In this document: positions 53,244 to 61,802 of the stretch, piece by piece
How the letters are laid out: every line of letters begins with the position of its first letter
Position numbering within the stretch: position 1 is the first letter of the stretch
Source: Schauerella fraxinea
Lineage (GTDB): Bacteria; Pseudomonadota; Gammaproteobacteria; Burkholderiales; Burkholderiaceae_B
NCBI GenBank assembly: GCA_030849945.1
Contig: JAVDKK010000005.1
Span: 333,068-397,067 of the forward strand
Direction of reading: 5' to 3'
DNA: 64,000 nucleotides
Notes under the pieces: generated by a model
The model's input: the letters and a program-made list of their open reading frames with translations, nothing else
Databases searched by the model: none
Told to the model about the DNA's origin: nothing
Translations under genes and position numbers: made by a program

Positions 53244-54155
53244 ATGACCGCATTGCCTATCGACACCGCCCACGCCTACTTCACCGGCTTGCAAGCTCGT
53301 ATCGTCGAGGCTCTCGAACGCGCCGATGGCGTCCCGTTCCGAACCGACACCTGGGACCGTCCGGAAGGCGGTGGCGGCATCTCGCGGCTGATCGAAGGGG
53401 GCAACCTGTTCGAACGTGCCGGCGTGCTGTTCAGCCACGTCACCGGCACCAAATTGCCGCCGTCGGCCTCCGCGCATCGTCCGGAACTCGCCGGCCGTGG
53501 CTGGGAAGCGATGGGCGTTTCGTTGGTGCTGCATCCGCATAACCCGCATGTGCCCACCACCCATGCCAACGTGCGCATGTTTGTAGCGGCCGCGCCCGAA
53601 GGCAGCGGTGAACAGGATGTGTTCTGGTTCGGCGGCGGCATGGATCTCACGCCCTACTATCCCCACGAAGAAGATGCGGCGCATTTCCATCGCGTCTGCC
53701 ACGACGCGCTGGCGCCGCACGGCGACGACCTTTACCCTCGCTACAAAAAGTGGTGCGACGAGTATTTCTATCTCAAGCATCGCAAGGAAACGCGCGGCAT
53801 CGGCGGCGTGTTCTTCGACGACGTGAGCGAGCGCGGTTTTGACGCCTCGTTTGCGATGGTGCGTGACGTGGGCGACGCATTCCTGGCGGCCTACCTGCCG
53901 ATCGTCGAGCGCCGCCGCAATACGCCCTACGGCGAACGCGAGCGCGACTTCCAGGCCTATCGCCGCGGTCGTTATGTCGAATTCAACCTGGTCTACGACC
54001 GGGGCACGTTGTTCGGCCTGCAATCGGGCGGCCGCACCGAATCGATTCTGCTTTCGATGCCGCCGGTGGCGCACTGGCGGTACGATTGGCACGCCGAAGC
54101 GGGTACGCCCGAAGCGGCACTCAACGCCTACCTGACGCCGCGCGAATGGGTGTGA
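53244..54155 (+). CDS. hemF: Oxygen-dependent coproporphyrinogen III oxidase
   Basis: 303 residues. The enzyme makes protoporphyrinogen IX from coproporphyrinogen III with oxygen. Motifs are GGGGISRLIEGGNLFERAGV, MGVSLVLHPHNPHVPTTHANVR and FGGGMDLTPYYPHEEDAAHFH. The end overlaps nadD by 10 bases. Confidence 0.97.
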   Translation: MTALPIDTAHAYFTGLQARIVEALERADGVPFRTDTWDRPEGGGGISRLIEGGNLFERAGVLFSHVTGTKLPPSASAHRPELAGRGWEAMGVSLVLHPHNPHVPTTHANVRMFVAAAPEGSGEQDVFWFGGGMDLTPYYPHEEDAAHFHRVCHDALAPHGDDLYPRYKKWCDEYFYLKHRKETRGIGGVFFDDVSERGFDASFAMVRDVGDAFLAAYLPIVERRRNTPYGERERDFQAYRRGRYVEFNLVYDRGTLFGLQSGGRTESILLSMPPVAHWRYDWHAEAGTPEAALNAYLTPREWV

Positions 54156-54754
54156 GCCGTATCGGATTGCTGGGTGGGAGTTTCGACCCCATCCATTGCG
54201 CCCACATCGCCCTGGCACAAGCCGCCCGCGACGCATTGGCCCTCGCTGAAGTGCAACTGCTGCCGGCCGGTGAGCCCTGGCAACGCGCGCCATTGAACGC
54301 ATCGCCCGCGCATCGGCTTGCCATGGCCGAACTCGCCACCCAGGATCACCCTGGGTTGAGCGTCAATGCCATTGAAGTGCAGCGCCGCGGCCCCACTTAT
54401 ACCGTGGACACCATTCTTGCCCTGCCGCGCGCGCAAGCGTACGTGTGGATCATGGGTGCCGATCAACTGGCCAATTTTTGCTCCTGGCGCGCCTGGGAAA
54501 CGATCGTCGACCGCGTCGATCTGGCGGTCGCCGCCCGCCCGGGCACGCCCTTGAATGTGCCGCAGCCGCTGTCGGACCTGATGATCACGCTCGGCCGTTC
54601 GGTTACCCAGGTGCCCTTTACGCCCACACCGGTGTCTGGCACCGAAATTCGGGCCCGTCTGGCGGTGGGCGACCCCGTCGACGAGTGGCTCGACCCCAAA
54701 GTCGTGGCCTATATACGCCAACATGGCCTTTACGGCGCATCCGCGCAAGTCTAA
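54146..54754 (+). CDS. nadD: Nicotinate-nucleotide adenylyltransferase
   Basis: 202 residues from ATG 54146, inside the end of hemF. The nucleotidyltransferase motif is IGLLGGSFDPIHCAHIALAQ (the usual GGTFDPIHxGH is GGSFDPIHCAH here), and the second is TPTPVSGTEIRARL (ISSTxIR position). It makes deamido-NAD. rsfS follows. Confidence 0.95.
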   Translation: MGVSRIGLLGGSFDPIHCAHIALAQAARDALALAEVQLLPAGEPWQRAPLNASPAHRLAMAELATQDHPGLSVNAIEVQRRGPTYTVDTILALPRAQAYVWIMGADQLANFCSWRAWETIVDRVDLAVAARPGTPLNVPQPLSDLMITLGRSVTQVPFTPTPVSGTEIRARLAVGDPVDEWLDPKVVAYIRQHGLYGASAQV

Positions 54755-54793
54755 ACCCCACGCCGCACTGCTTGCGGCGTTATATTACGTCCC

Positions 54794-55198
54794 ATGGATA
54801 TTACGAAACTGCAACGCGCTATTGTTGACGCTCTCGAAGACGTCAAAGCTCAAGACATCAAGGTCTTCAACACGACGCACCTGACGAGTCTCTTCGATCG
54901 CGTCGTCATTGCCAGCGCCACCTCGAACCGGCACACCCGTGCGCTGGCCTCCAGCGTGGCCAATCGCGCCCGTAGCCTGGACGTCCGGGTCATCGCCACC
55001 GAAGGCGAAGAAACCGGCGAATGGGTGCTGGTCGATCTGGGCGACGTCGTCGTCCACCTGATGCAACCGGTGATTCGCTCTTACTACAACCTCGAAGAAG
55101 TCTGGGGCGGCAAGCCGGTGCGCCTGAAGCTCTTGCCGGAATCGACTCGGGTTGCTGCCACCGCGCCGTCGTTTTCGCACGACGACGAAGAGCAATAA
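54794..55198 (+). CDS. rsfS: Ribosomal silencing factor
   Basis: 134 residues. RsfS (formerly YbeB) binds L14 and blocks subunit joining in starvation. Residues KLQRAIVDALEDVKAQDIKVFN and DRVVIASATSNRHTRALAS are typical. nadD-rsfS-rlmH-maf is a widespread order. Confidence 0.96.
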   Translation: MDITKLQRAIVDALEDVKAQDIKVFNTTHLTSLFDRVVIASATSNRHTRALASSVANRARSLDVRVIATEGEETGEWVLVDLGDVVVHLMQPVIRSYYNLEEVWGGKPVRLKLLPESTRVAATAPSFSHDDEEQ

Positions 55199-55219
55199 GC
55201 TCGAAGGCTCGCGGGCGCT

Positions 55220-55690
55220 GTGAAACTTATCGTCGTCGCGGTCGGCAACAAAATGCCGGATTGGGTCACCCGCGCCTGGGACGACTATGCCAAGCGCATG
55301 CCGCCCGATTGCGCGATCGAACTGCGCGAAATCAAGCCCGAACCACGCACCAGCGGTAAAACACCTGCCCAGATGATGGCCGCGGAGGCCAAGCGCATCG
55401 ACGCGGCATTGCCCGGCAACGTCGTGCGCATCGCCCTGGATGAACACGGTAAAGACCTCACCACGATGGGTCTTTCCGAACGTCTGGCGCAATGGCGCGC
55501 CGGCGGCGCCGATGTGGCGTTTCTCGTCGGTGGCCCCGACGGTCTGGACGGGGCGCTCAAGCAAAGCTGCGCCGGCAGCATCCGGCTCTCCTCGCTCACC
55601 CTGCCCCATCCCATGGTGCGGGTGGTGCTGGCCGAGCAGCTTTATCGTGCGTGGGCCATCCTGGTCAATCACCCGTATCACCGCGCCTGA
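55220..55690 (+). CDS. rlmH: 23S rRNA pseudouridine-1915 N3-methyltransferase
   Basis: 156 residues from a GTG start. A SPOUT methyltransferase with the knot region AFLVGGPDGLDGALKQ and the C-terminal LSSLTLPHPMVRVVLAEQLYRAW. It acts on the 70S ribosome at helix 69. Overlap and spacing suggest co-transcription with rsfS. Confidence 0.97.
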   Translation: MKLIVVAVGNKMPDWVTRAWDDYAKRMPPDCAIELREIKPEPRTSGKTPAQMMAAEAKRIDAALPGNVVRIALDEHGKDLTTMGLSERLAQWRAGGADVAFLVGGPDGLDGALKQSCAGSIRLSSLTLPHPMVRVVLAEQLYRAWAILVNHPYHRA

Positions 55691-55731
55691 CCGCTTGCGC
55701 GGTTGCCGCGCCATTGCCCGACGGCTTCAAC

Positions 55732-56349
55732 ATGCTTCCTGACACGTCCTCACCCAAGCTTTACCTCGCCTCAACGAGTCCGCGCCGGCGCGAATTGCTG
55801 CAGACCATGCACATCGCGTTTACGGTATTGGACGTGCCTGCGCCGCCCGGCGAGGACGAGCCCCAACATGCCGGCGAATCGGCGCATGATTATGTGTGCC
55901 GCACCGCCCGCGAAAAGGCCGAACGCGGCCGCGACTGGGTGACGGCACAAGGACTTGCGCGCCTGCCCGTGCTGGGCTCGGATACCACGGTTATTTTGGA
56001 TGGTGACGTCTTGGGTAAACCTGCGGATGACGCCGAGGCGCAGCGCATGCTCGCGCGGCTATCCGGGCGCACCCATGAGGTCAAAACGGCGGTTGCCCTG
56101 TGGGTACCGGATCGCGACGCCGTGTGGGAAGTGGTTGCGACGACCGCCGTCACCTTCCGCACCCTCGATGCAGACGACATCGCGCGCTATTGCGCCAGCG
56201 GCGAACCATTTGGCAAGGCCGGCGCGTATGGTATTCAGGGGCTCGCCGGCGCGTTCGTCTCGCATCTTTCCGGCACGTTTACCGGTGTGATGGGACTGCC
56301 TGTGTTTGAAACGGCGCAGTTGCTGGCACGGGCCGATATTCGCGCTTGA
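55732..56349 (+). CDS. maf: Maf family nucleotide pyrophosphatase
   Basis: 205 residues from ATG 55732. The N-terminal motif is LYLASTSPRRRELL, with VLGSDTTVILDGDVLGKPAD further on. It hydrolyses dTTP/UTP or modified nucleotides. The next gene in many Burkholderiales (RNase G) is absent; a strong terminator follows instead. Confidence 0.95.
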   Translation: MLPDTSSPKLYLASTSPRRRELLQTMHIAFTVLDVPAPPGEDEPQHAGESAHDYVCRTAREKAERGRDWVTAQGLARLPVLGSDTTVILDGDVLGKPADDAEAQRMLARLSGRTHEVKTAVALWVPDRDAVWEVVATTAVTFRTLDADDIARYCASGEPFGKAGAYGIQGLAGAFVSHLSGTFTGVMGLPVFETAQLLARADIRA

Positions 56350-56361
56350 ATCTACGATAAA

Positions 56362-56392
56362 AAGGGCGCCTCGGTGTGCACCGGGCGCCCTT
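56362..56392. terminator. Bidirectional terminator between maf and dctA
   Basis: AAGGGCGCC-(T)-CGGTG and CACCG-GGCGCCCTT pair with one bulge. T runs lie on both sides, so it serves the convergent maf and dctA genes. Confidence 0.9.
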
Positions 56393-56429
56393 CTCTTTTC
56401 GGGCAGCTACGCCCAAAGTCGCACGACAT

Positions 56430-57782
56430 TCAGTGTGCGCTACCCGAGGCCGGGATGAGCGATGCAGGCGGTGTCGCCACCGGATCGGTCATCACTTCAC
56501 CAGCCATCGCGCGGTCGAGCTGCTCTTTATCCAGCTCACCTTCCCAGCGCGCTACCACGATCGAGGCGGTCGCATTGCCGACCAGATTGGTCAGTGCACG
56601 GCACTCGGACATGAATCGGTCTACACCCAGGATCAGCGCCATACCGGCCACCGGCACCGTAGGTACCACCGACAACGTTGCCGCCAAGGTAATGAAGCCC
56701 GCGCCCGTCACACCGGCGGCGCCCTTCGAGCTCAACATCGCGACCAGCAACAGCAAGATTTGATCGCCCAGCGACAAGGGGATATTGCACGCCTGCGCGA
56801 TGAACAATGCCGCCATCGTCATGTAGATATTGGTGCCGTCCAGGTTGAACGAATAACCCGTCGGTACGACCAGACCCACCACAGACTTCGAGCATCCGGC
56901 GCGTTCCATCTTCTGCATCAACGTGGGCAATGCCGCTTCCGACGAACTCGTTCCGAGCACAAGCAACAGCTCTTCGCGGATATAGCGCACCAAGCGGATG
57001 ATCGAGAAGCCGTTGTAGCGCGCCACGCCACCCAGCACGAGCAGCACGAACAAGATCGAGGTGGCGTAGAAGGTACCTACCAGCATTGCCAGATTGACGA
57101 CCGACTCGATCCCATACTTGCCGATCGTGAAAGCCATTGCGCCAAATGCACCGATCGGCGCGAACTTCATCAGCATGGCGACAAGTCGGAACACCGGCGT
57201 CGTCACAGCGTTGATCAAATCAAGCACCGGCTTGGCTTTCGGGCCCACCATCGCCAGGGCAATGCCGAACAGCACCGCAACGAACAACACTTGCAGAATG
57301 TCGCCGGTTACGAACGGGCTGACGAGCGTCGTTGGAATGATGTTCATCAAGAAACCGGTAACGGTCGAATCGTGCGCCTTGGTCACGTACTGCGCGACGG
57401 CGCCACCATCCAACGTCTTCGGATCGATGTTCATGCCGGCGCCAGGCTGCACAATGTGCGACACAAGCATGCCAAGAATCAACGCCAACGTCGAAAACGT
57501 CAGAAAATAGATCATGGCCTTGCCGGTCACACGGCCAACCTTCTTCAGGTCGCTCATTGCCGCGATACCCGAAGTCACCGTCAGGAAAATGACGGGCGCA
57601 ATGATCATCTTCACCAGCTTGATGAAACCATCGCCCAACGGCTTCATGGCCTCGCCGATCTCCGGCTTGAAATGGCCCAACAAGATGCCGATGATGATCG
57701 CGAAGATCACCTGAACATACAAAATTTTGTACCACTTCTGCGGGCGCGCAGGCGCGGCCACGTCTTTATCGACTTCGATCAC
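56430..57782 (-). CDS. dctA: C4-dicarboxylate/proton symporter
   Basis: 450 residues from a GTG start with AGGGG upstream. The dicarboxylate/amino acid:cation symporter motifs are VLGTSSSEAALPTLMQKM (serine-rich loop) and VVPTGYSFNLDGTNIYMTMAAL. It imports fumarate, succinate and malate. The gene is divergent from dctB-dctD, and the intergenic DNA has a sigma-54 promoter, IHF site and two activator palindromes. Confidence 0.97.
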   Translation of the reverse strand: MIEVDKDVAAPARPQKWYKILYVQVIFAIIIGILLGHFKPEIGEAMKPLGDGFIKLVKMIIAPVIFLTVTSGIAAMSDLKKVGRVTGKAMIYFLTFSTLALILGMLVSHIVQPGAGMNIDPKTLDGGAVAQYVTKAHDSTVTGFLMNIIPTTLVSPFVTGDILQVLFVAVLFGIALAMVGPKAKPVLDLINAVTTPVFRLVAMLMKFAPIGAFGAMAFTIGKYGIESVVNLAMLVGTFYATSILFVLLVLGGVARYNGFSIIRLVRYIREELLLVLGTSSSEAALPTLMQKMERAGCSKSVVGLVVPTGYSFNLDGTNIYMTMAALFIAQACNIPLSLGDQILLLLVAMLSSKGAAGVTGAGFITLAATLSVVPTVPVAGMALILGVDRFMSECRALTNLVGNATASIVVARWEGELDKEQLDRAMAGEVMTDPVATPPASLIPASGSAH

Positions 57783-57902
57783 TGATGTCCCCTACCGGGT
57801 TTTACGTCTGTCGTCGCAACATGACTGTTGGCGGCGTCGCGACGCTGTTATGAAATAAATGAGCCGGCTCGCAACGAGCTGGCGATATAGGGGTCTACAA
57901 AA

Positions 57903-57918
57903 GCAATACGCATGCCAA
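57903..57918 (-). promoter_or_regulatory. Sigma-54 promoter of dctA
   Basis: On the minus strand TGGCATGCGTATTGCT matches the consensus TGGCACG-N4-TTGCW with one substitution (C to T at the sixth base). The GG and GC elements have the correct spacing. The predicted start is near 57892, leaving a leader of about 110 nt. Confidence 0.85.
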
Positions 57919-57944
57919 ATTCATTTAAATGTTTTTTTTAGGCT

Positions 57945-57957
57945 AAGTCATTGATTT
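57945..57957 (-). promoter_or_regulatory. IHF site between dctA promoter and enhancers
   Basis: AATCAATGACTTA on the minus strand fits WATCAA-N4-TTR exactly. It lies about 59 bp upstream of the predicted dctA start, between the sigma-54 promoter and the palindromes, where DNA bending would bring the activator to polymerase. Confidence 0.7.
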
Positions 57958-58001
57958 ACATAGAGATTATCGATGAGCGTCAAAGCCTGAGCAGTGTGAT
58001 C

Positions 58002-58049
58002 TGGGCGCAATGTCGCACACGCAGGCGTATCATGTGCGATATTCCGCAC
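58002..58049. promoter_or_regulatory. Two DctD-type enhancer palindromes
   Basis: TGTGCG-N6-CGCACA at 58032-58049 is a perfect inverted repeat. TGGGCG-N6-CGCACA at 58002-58019 has one mismatch. Their centres are 30 bp apart, about three helical turns, and lie near -118 and -148 from the predicted dctA start. Confidence 0.75.
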
Positions 58050-58096
58050 AACAGAGATCACGCTTGCCCCATCAATTCAAAGCCCTGCCCCTCGAC

Positions 58097-59989
58097 ATGA
58101 CGCGCCGTCAACGCGGCTTGCTGGCATTGGCGCTCGTCCTCTGCGTCGTGGTCACCTGGGCCGTTGCCACCGCCAGTGGCCGCTGGGCGGAGCGCGAAAG
58201 CCTGAACGAACTTGGCGGGCGCGCCACCGCGGCGGCAGGATTGAACATTGCCCTGGTGCGCAACAGCCTGGAGAAGTACCGCAGCTTGCCGCTCGTGCTG
58301 GCGCAAGACGATGATCTGACTGCCGTCTTGAAGACCGAAGATCCGATACACGTCATACGGCTGGACGAGAAGCTCGAATTGCTCGCGACCTCAATCGAAG
58401 CCTCGGCCGTCTATCTGCTCGACCGCAACGGTCGCGCGATCGCCGCGAGCAACTGGCGTGAACCCGCCACTTTTGTCGGCATCGACTATCGCTTCCGCCC
58501 GTACTTCCGCCAAGCCTTCGACATGGGTACGGCAGAGCACTTCGCGCTCGGCACCCGCAGCCATCGCGCGGGTCTCTATCTATCGCGGCGTGTGCACGAC
58601 GAGGTCACCGGCGAGGCGCTGGGCGTCGTGGTGGTCAAGGTGGACTTCTCCAGCCTGGAAGACGATTGGCGACGTGCAGGCGTGCCCGTTTTCGTCACCG
58701 ACGAGCGCGGTATCGTGCTGATCACGAGCGAGCGCGAATGGCGCTTCAATGTCTTGCGGCCCTTGCCCGCCGACGTGGCCGGCGTATTGCGCGAGAGCCT
58801 GCAATTCGGCAACGCCGCTTTCGACACGCTACCGATACGTCCCTCGCGCGAACTCAGCACCGACTCCCTCAGTGTGGTCAACGTCACGTTGCCCGAGCGC
58901 AAGCAGAGCACCGACTATGTATTGGCCACGCAGGCCATCGACAGCCAACCCGGCTGGTCGCTGCACCTTCTTTCGCCAGCACGCGACGTGATGAACCGAG
59001 CGAGCAACGGCGCCCAACTTGTCGCCACGGCCGTCATGGTGTTGCTCTTGACGGCGGGCGGCATGGTCGCCTGGCGCATGTGGCAAAGCCGGCAACGCGC
59101 CCGCGAACAGGCCGTCATCCGCGAATCGTTGGCCGCCCAGGTCACGGCGCGCACGCGCGACCTGAGCCTCGCCAATGAACGCCTCACAGCCGAGGTAGAC
59201 GAACGCCGCCGGGCCGAAGAACGGTTGCATCGCACGCAGGAAGAATTGGTGCAGGCGAGCCGGCTCGCGCTGCTGGGCCAAGTGACGGCGGGCGTCGCGC
59301 ACGAAATCAATCAACCGATCGCCGCGATCCGCACGTTTGCCGACAATGCCGCCGTGCTGCTGGCACGTGGGCAGCACGACATCGCCCGCGAGAACCTCGC
59401 CACGATCGCCAGCCTCACCGATCGTGTGGGCGCCATCACCGGTGAACTCCGAGCCTTTTCACGCAAGCAGGCGGTGGGCCGCCCGCTTGCCATGATTCCG
59501 CTGAAAGACGCTGTGGATGGCGCGATGTTGCTGGTTGGCATCCACCGGCAACGTCATGCCATCACCATCGACGTGCAAGATATCGATCCTTCGATGCAGG
59601 TGTATGCCGAACGCATTCGTCTCGAACAGATTCTCATCAACCTGCTGCAGAATGCCGTCGAAGCCTTGGTGGATCGTCTTGACCCGCGTATCTGGTTGCG
59701 TATCGCCTACGACGACCGACAGGTCGTGGTGACGGTCAGCGATAACGGTCCCGGTTTGCATCCCGATGTGACCGACCTGCTGTTCACGCCTTTCACCACC
59801 AGCAAACCGCAAGGTCTCGGCCTGGGCCTTGTGATTTCGCGCGACCTCGCACGCGAATTCGGCGGTGATCTGGTGGGATGCAATACGCCCCGCGATGCCG
59901 CTCAGGTGAACGCACCGCTGGTGCCTCGAGAGGCCACAGGCGCCGTCTTCACATTGACGCTTCGACGCATGCCAACGGGTGACGCATGA
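58097..59989 (+). CDS. dctB: C4-dicarboxylate sensor histidine kinase
   Basis: 630 residues from ATG 58097. An in-frame ATG at 58010 lies within the enhancer palindrome and is unlikely. Span 1 is near residues 6-24, a periplasmic dCACHE sensor fills about 30-305, and span 2 is LVATAVMVLLLTAGGMVAWRMW. The H-box is H402 (GVAHEINQPIAAIRTFADNA), and the ATPase domain has ILINLLQNAVEAL and GLGLGLVISRDLAREFGG. It senses dicarboxylates and phosphorylates DctD. Confidence 0.95.
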   Translation: MTRRQRGLLALALVLCVVVTWAVATASGRWAERESLNELGGRATAAAGLNIALVRNSLEKYRSLPLVLAQDDDLTAVLKTEDPIHVIRLDEKLELLATSIEASAVYLLDRNGRAIAASNWREPATFVGIDYRFRPYFRQAFDMGTAEHFALGTRSHRAGLYLSRRVHDEVTGEALGVVVVKVDFSSLEDDWRRAGVPVFVTDERGIVLITSEREWRFNVLRPLPADVAGVLRESLQFGNAAFDTLPIRPSRELSTDSLSVVNVTLPERKQSTDYVLATQAIDSQPGWSLHLLSPARDVMNRASNGAQLVATAVMVLLLTAGGMVAWRMWQSRQRAREQAVIRESLAAQVTARTRDLSLANERLTAEVDERRRAEERLHRTQEELVQASRLALLGQVTAGVAHEINQPIAAIRTFADNAAVLLARGQHDIARENLATIASLTDRVGAITGELRAFSRKQAVGRPLAMIPLKDAVDGAMLLVGIHRQRHAITIDVQDIDPSMQVYAERIRLEQILINLLQNAVEALVDRLDPRIWLRIAYDDRQVVVTVSDNGPGLHPDVTDLLFTPFTTSKPQGLGLGLVISRDLAREFGGDLVGCNTPRDAAQVNAPLVPREATGAVFTLTLRRMPTGDA

Positions 59990-60074
59990 CCTCGCTGCTT
60001 GTGCTGTCCCGCAGCGTCTTTTGCCGACCCGTCCTGCTTAACACCGCACGACTTCTTTCCTGTTCTGGAAAATC

Positions 60075-61484
60075 ATGACTTTTCCCGCTTTCGCCGACCC
60101 CGCCGATAGTCACAATGCGCCCGCGCCGCCCACCCGCGTCATCTTCGTCGACGACGACGCCATCCTGCGTGCGGCCAACATTCAGTCGCTCACGCTTGCG
60201 GGCCACATCGTCGACGCTTACGGCGACGCACGCGAAGCGCTCGCGGCGATCGATGGCGGCTTCGGCGGCGTCATCGTCAGTGATTTGCGCATGCCCGGCA
60301 TGGATGGCGTTCAGTTCTTTCATGCGCTGCGTGCGATCGACCCGGACATTCCCGTCATTCTCATTACCGGCCACGGCGACATCGACATGGCCGTCGGCGC
60401 ATTGCGTGCCGGCGCATACGACTTCATCGCCAAGCCGTTCGGCGCCGACCGATTGTTGGAAGCCGTGCGGCGCGCCGCCGAAAAGCGCCGCTTGGTACTC
60501 GAGAATCGCGAACTGCGCCGGGCATCCGAAGCGTTGCCATCAAGCACGCACGACATGCCGTTGATCGGCGACACCCCCGCCATGCAACGCATCAAGCGCA
60601 CCTTGCGGCACATCGCGGATGCCGATGTAGACGTACTGATCGAGGGGGAAACCGGCAGCGGCAAAGAGGTCGTGGCCAACACGCTGCATCGCCTGAGCCA
60701 ACGCCGCGATCGCCCATTTGTTGCCATCAACTGCGGCGCGCTGCCCGAATCCGTCATCGAGAGCGAACTGTTCGGCCACGAACCGGGCGCCTTCACTGGT
60801 GCCAACAAGCGCCGCGTCGGTCGTATCGAATACGCCAGCGGCGGTACGCTGTTCCTCGATGAAATCGAAAGCATGCCGCTCGCACTTCAAGTGAAACTGC
60901 TGCGGGTGCTTGAAACCCGTCAGATCAGCCCGTTAGGCACCAACGATGTACGCGATCTGGATCTGCGCGTCGTCGCTGCCACCAAAGAAAACCTGGCAGC
61001 GCCTGCAATGCGCGCACGTTTTCGCGAAGACCTCTACCACCGCTTGAATGTGGTCACGCTGCGCTTGCCCCCGCTGCGCGAGCGACGCGGCGACATCCCC
61101 TTGCTGTTCGCCCACTACGTGGGTGTCGCGTCACGCCGATTCAATCGCCCCGTGCCTACGCTTAATGCGAGCATTCAGCAGCACCTCGCACAACATCCGT
61201 GGCCCGGCAACGTTCGTGAACTCAATCACTTCGCCGAGCGCTTCGTGCTTGACGTGATTGACTGGGAAGAACACGCCGATGCAGCGCCCGGTGCCAGCGG
61301 CGATCTGCTGCCGCTGCCGCAACGCGTTGAAAACTACGAGGCCGACGTCATTCGGGAAGCGTTGCGCATGAGCCAAGGTGACGTGCGCACCACCATCGAT
61401 CGCCTGGGAATTCCTCGCAAAACGTTCTACGACAAACTGCAGCGCCACAACATCGATCGCGCCGATTTTGTCCCTGAGAATTGA
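60075..61484 (+). CDS. dctD: Sigma-54-dependent response regulator DctD
   Basis: 469 residues. Receiver at 20-140 with D70 as phospho-acceptor and K120. The AAA+ domain has Walker A GETGSGKE (191-198), the sigma-54 contact loop GAFTGA (238-243) and Walker B FLDEIE (260-265). A Fis-type HTH ends the protein (IDRLGIPRKTFYDKLQRHNI). It activates dctA from the palindromes at 58002-58049. dctB precedes it by 85 bases. Confidence 0.96.
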   Translation: MTFPAFADPADSHNAPAPPTRVIFVDDDAILRAANIQSLTLAGHIVDAYGDAREALAAIDGGFGGVIVSDLRMPGMDGVQFFHALRAIDPDIPVILITGHGDIDMAVGALRAGAYDFIAKPFGADRLLEAVRRAAEKRRLVLENRELRRASEALPSSTHDMPLIGDTPAMQRIKRTLRHIADADVDVLIEGETGSGKEVVANTLHRLSQRRDRPFVAINCGALPESVIESELFGHEPGAFTGANKRRVGRIEYASGGTLFLDEIESMPLALQVKLLRVLETRQISPLGTNDVRDLDLRVVAATKENLAAPAMRARFREDLYHRLNVVTLRLPPLRERRGDIPLLFAHYVGVASRRFNRPVPTLNASIQQHLAQHPWPGNVRELNHFAERFVLDVIDWEEHADAAPGASGDLLPLPQRVENYEADVIREALRMSQGDVRTTIDRLGIPRKTFYDKLQRHNIDRADFVPEN

Positions 61485-61802
61485 GGGTGTTGGTAAGAAA
61501 TGAGCTTGTTGTTGCAGCTGGCTATGCTGTCGCTCTGAATTTGCTGTTGCTCCGAAATAGATTCAGCGCTTAGTCCACGGATGCCAACCAAGCTGCCGCG
61601 ATCTGTTCGCGGGGGTGAAATCGGAAGCACGTGATCGTTGTGCAACACGCCATGTTGGGTGTAGCGACCGACGCGCAAGAGGGGTGGGTGGATCGGAAGT
61701 AGCGATTGGCCTAAGATTGGACTGGCATAAGATCACGAGACGGCTTTCCGCTAAGCCAACCGTAAAAAACCTAATAATCGACGAGACAACGATCCCAATA
61801 TT
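61485..61802. other. 318-bp gap between dctD and the exported lyase
   Basis: I see no gene, terminator or convincing promoter here. No TGTGCG-N6-CGCACA site and no TGGCAC-N5-TTGC element are visible, so the lyase does not show the same control as dctA. Confidence 0.5.

Noticed and set aside
58010..58096. Upstream start for dctB
   Set aside because: The ATG at 58010 lies in the first enhancer palindrome and adds 29 residues before the membrane anchor; the 58097 ATG gives the usual DctB N-terminus.
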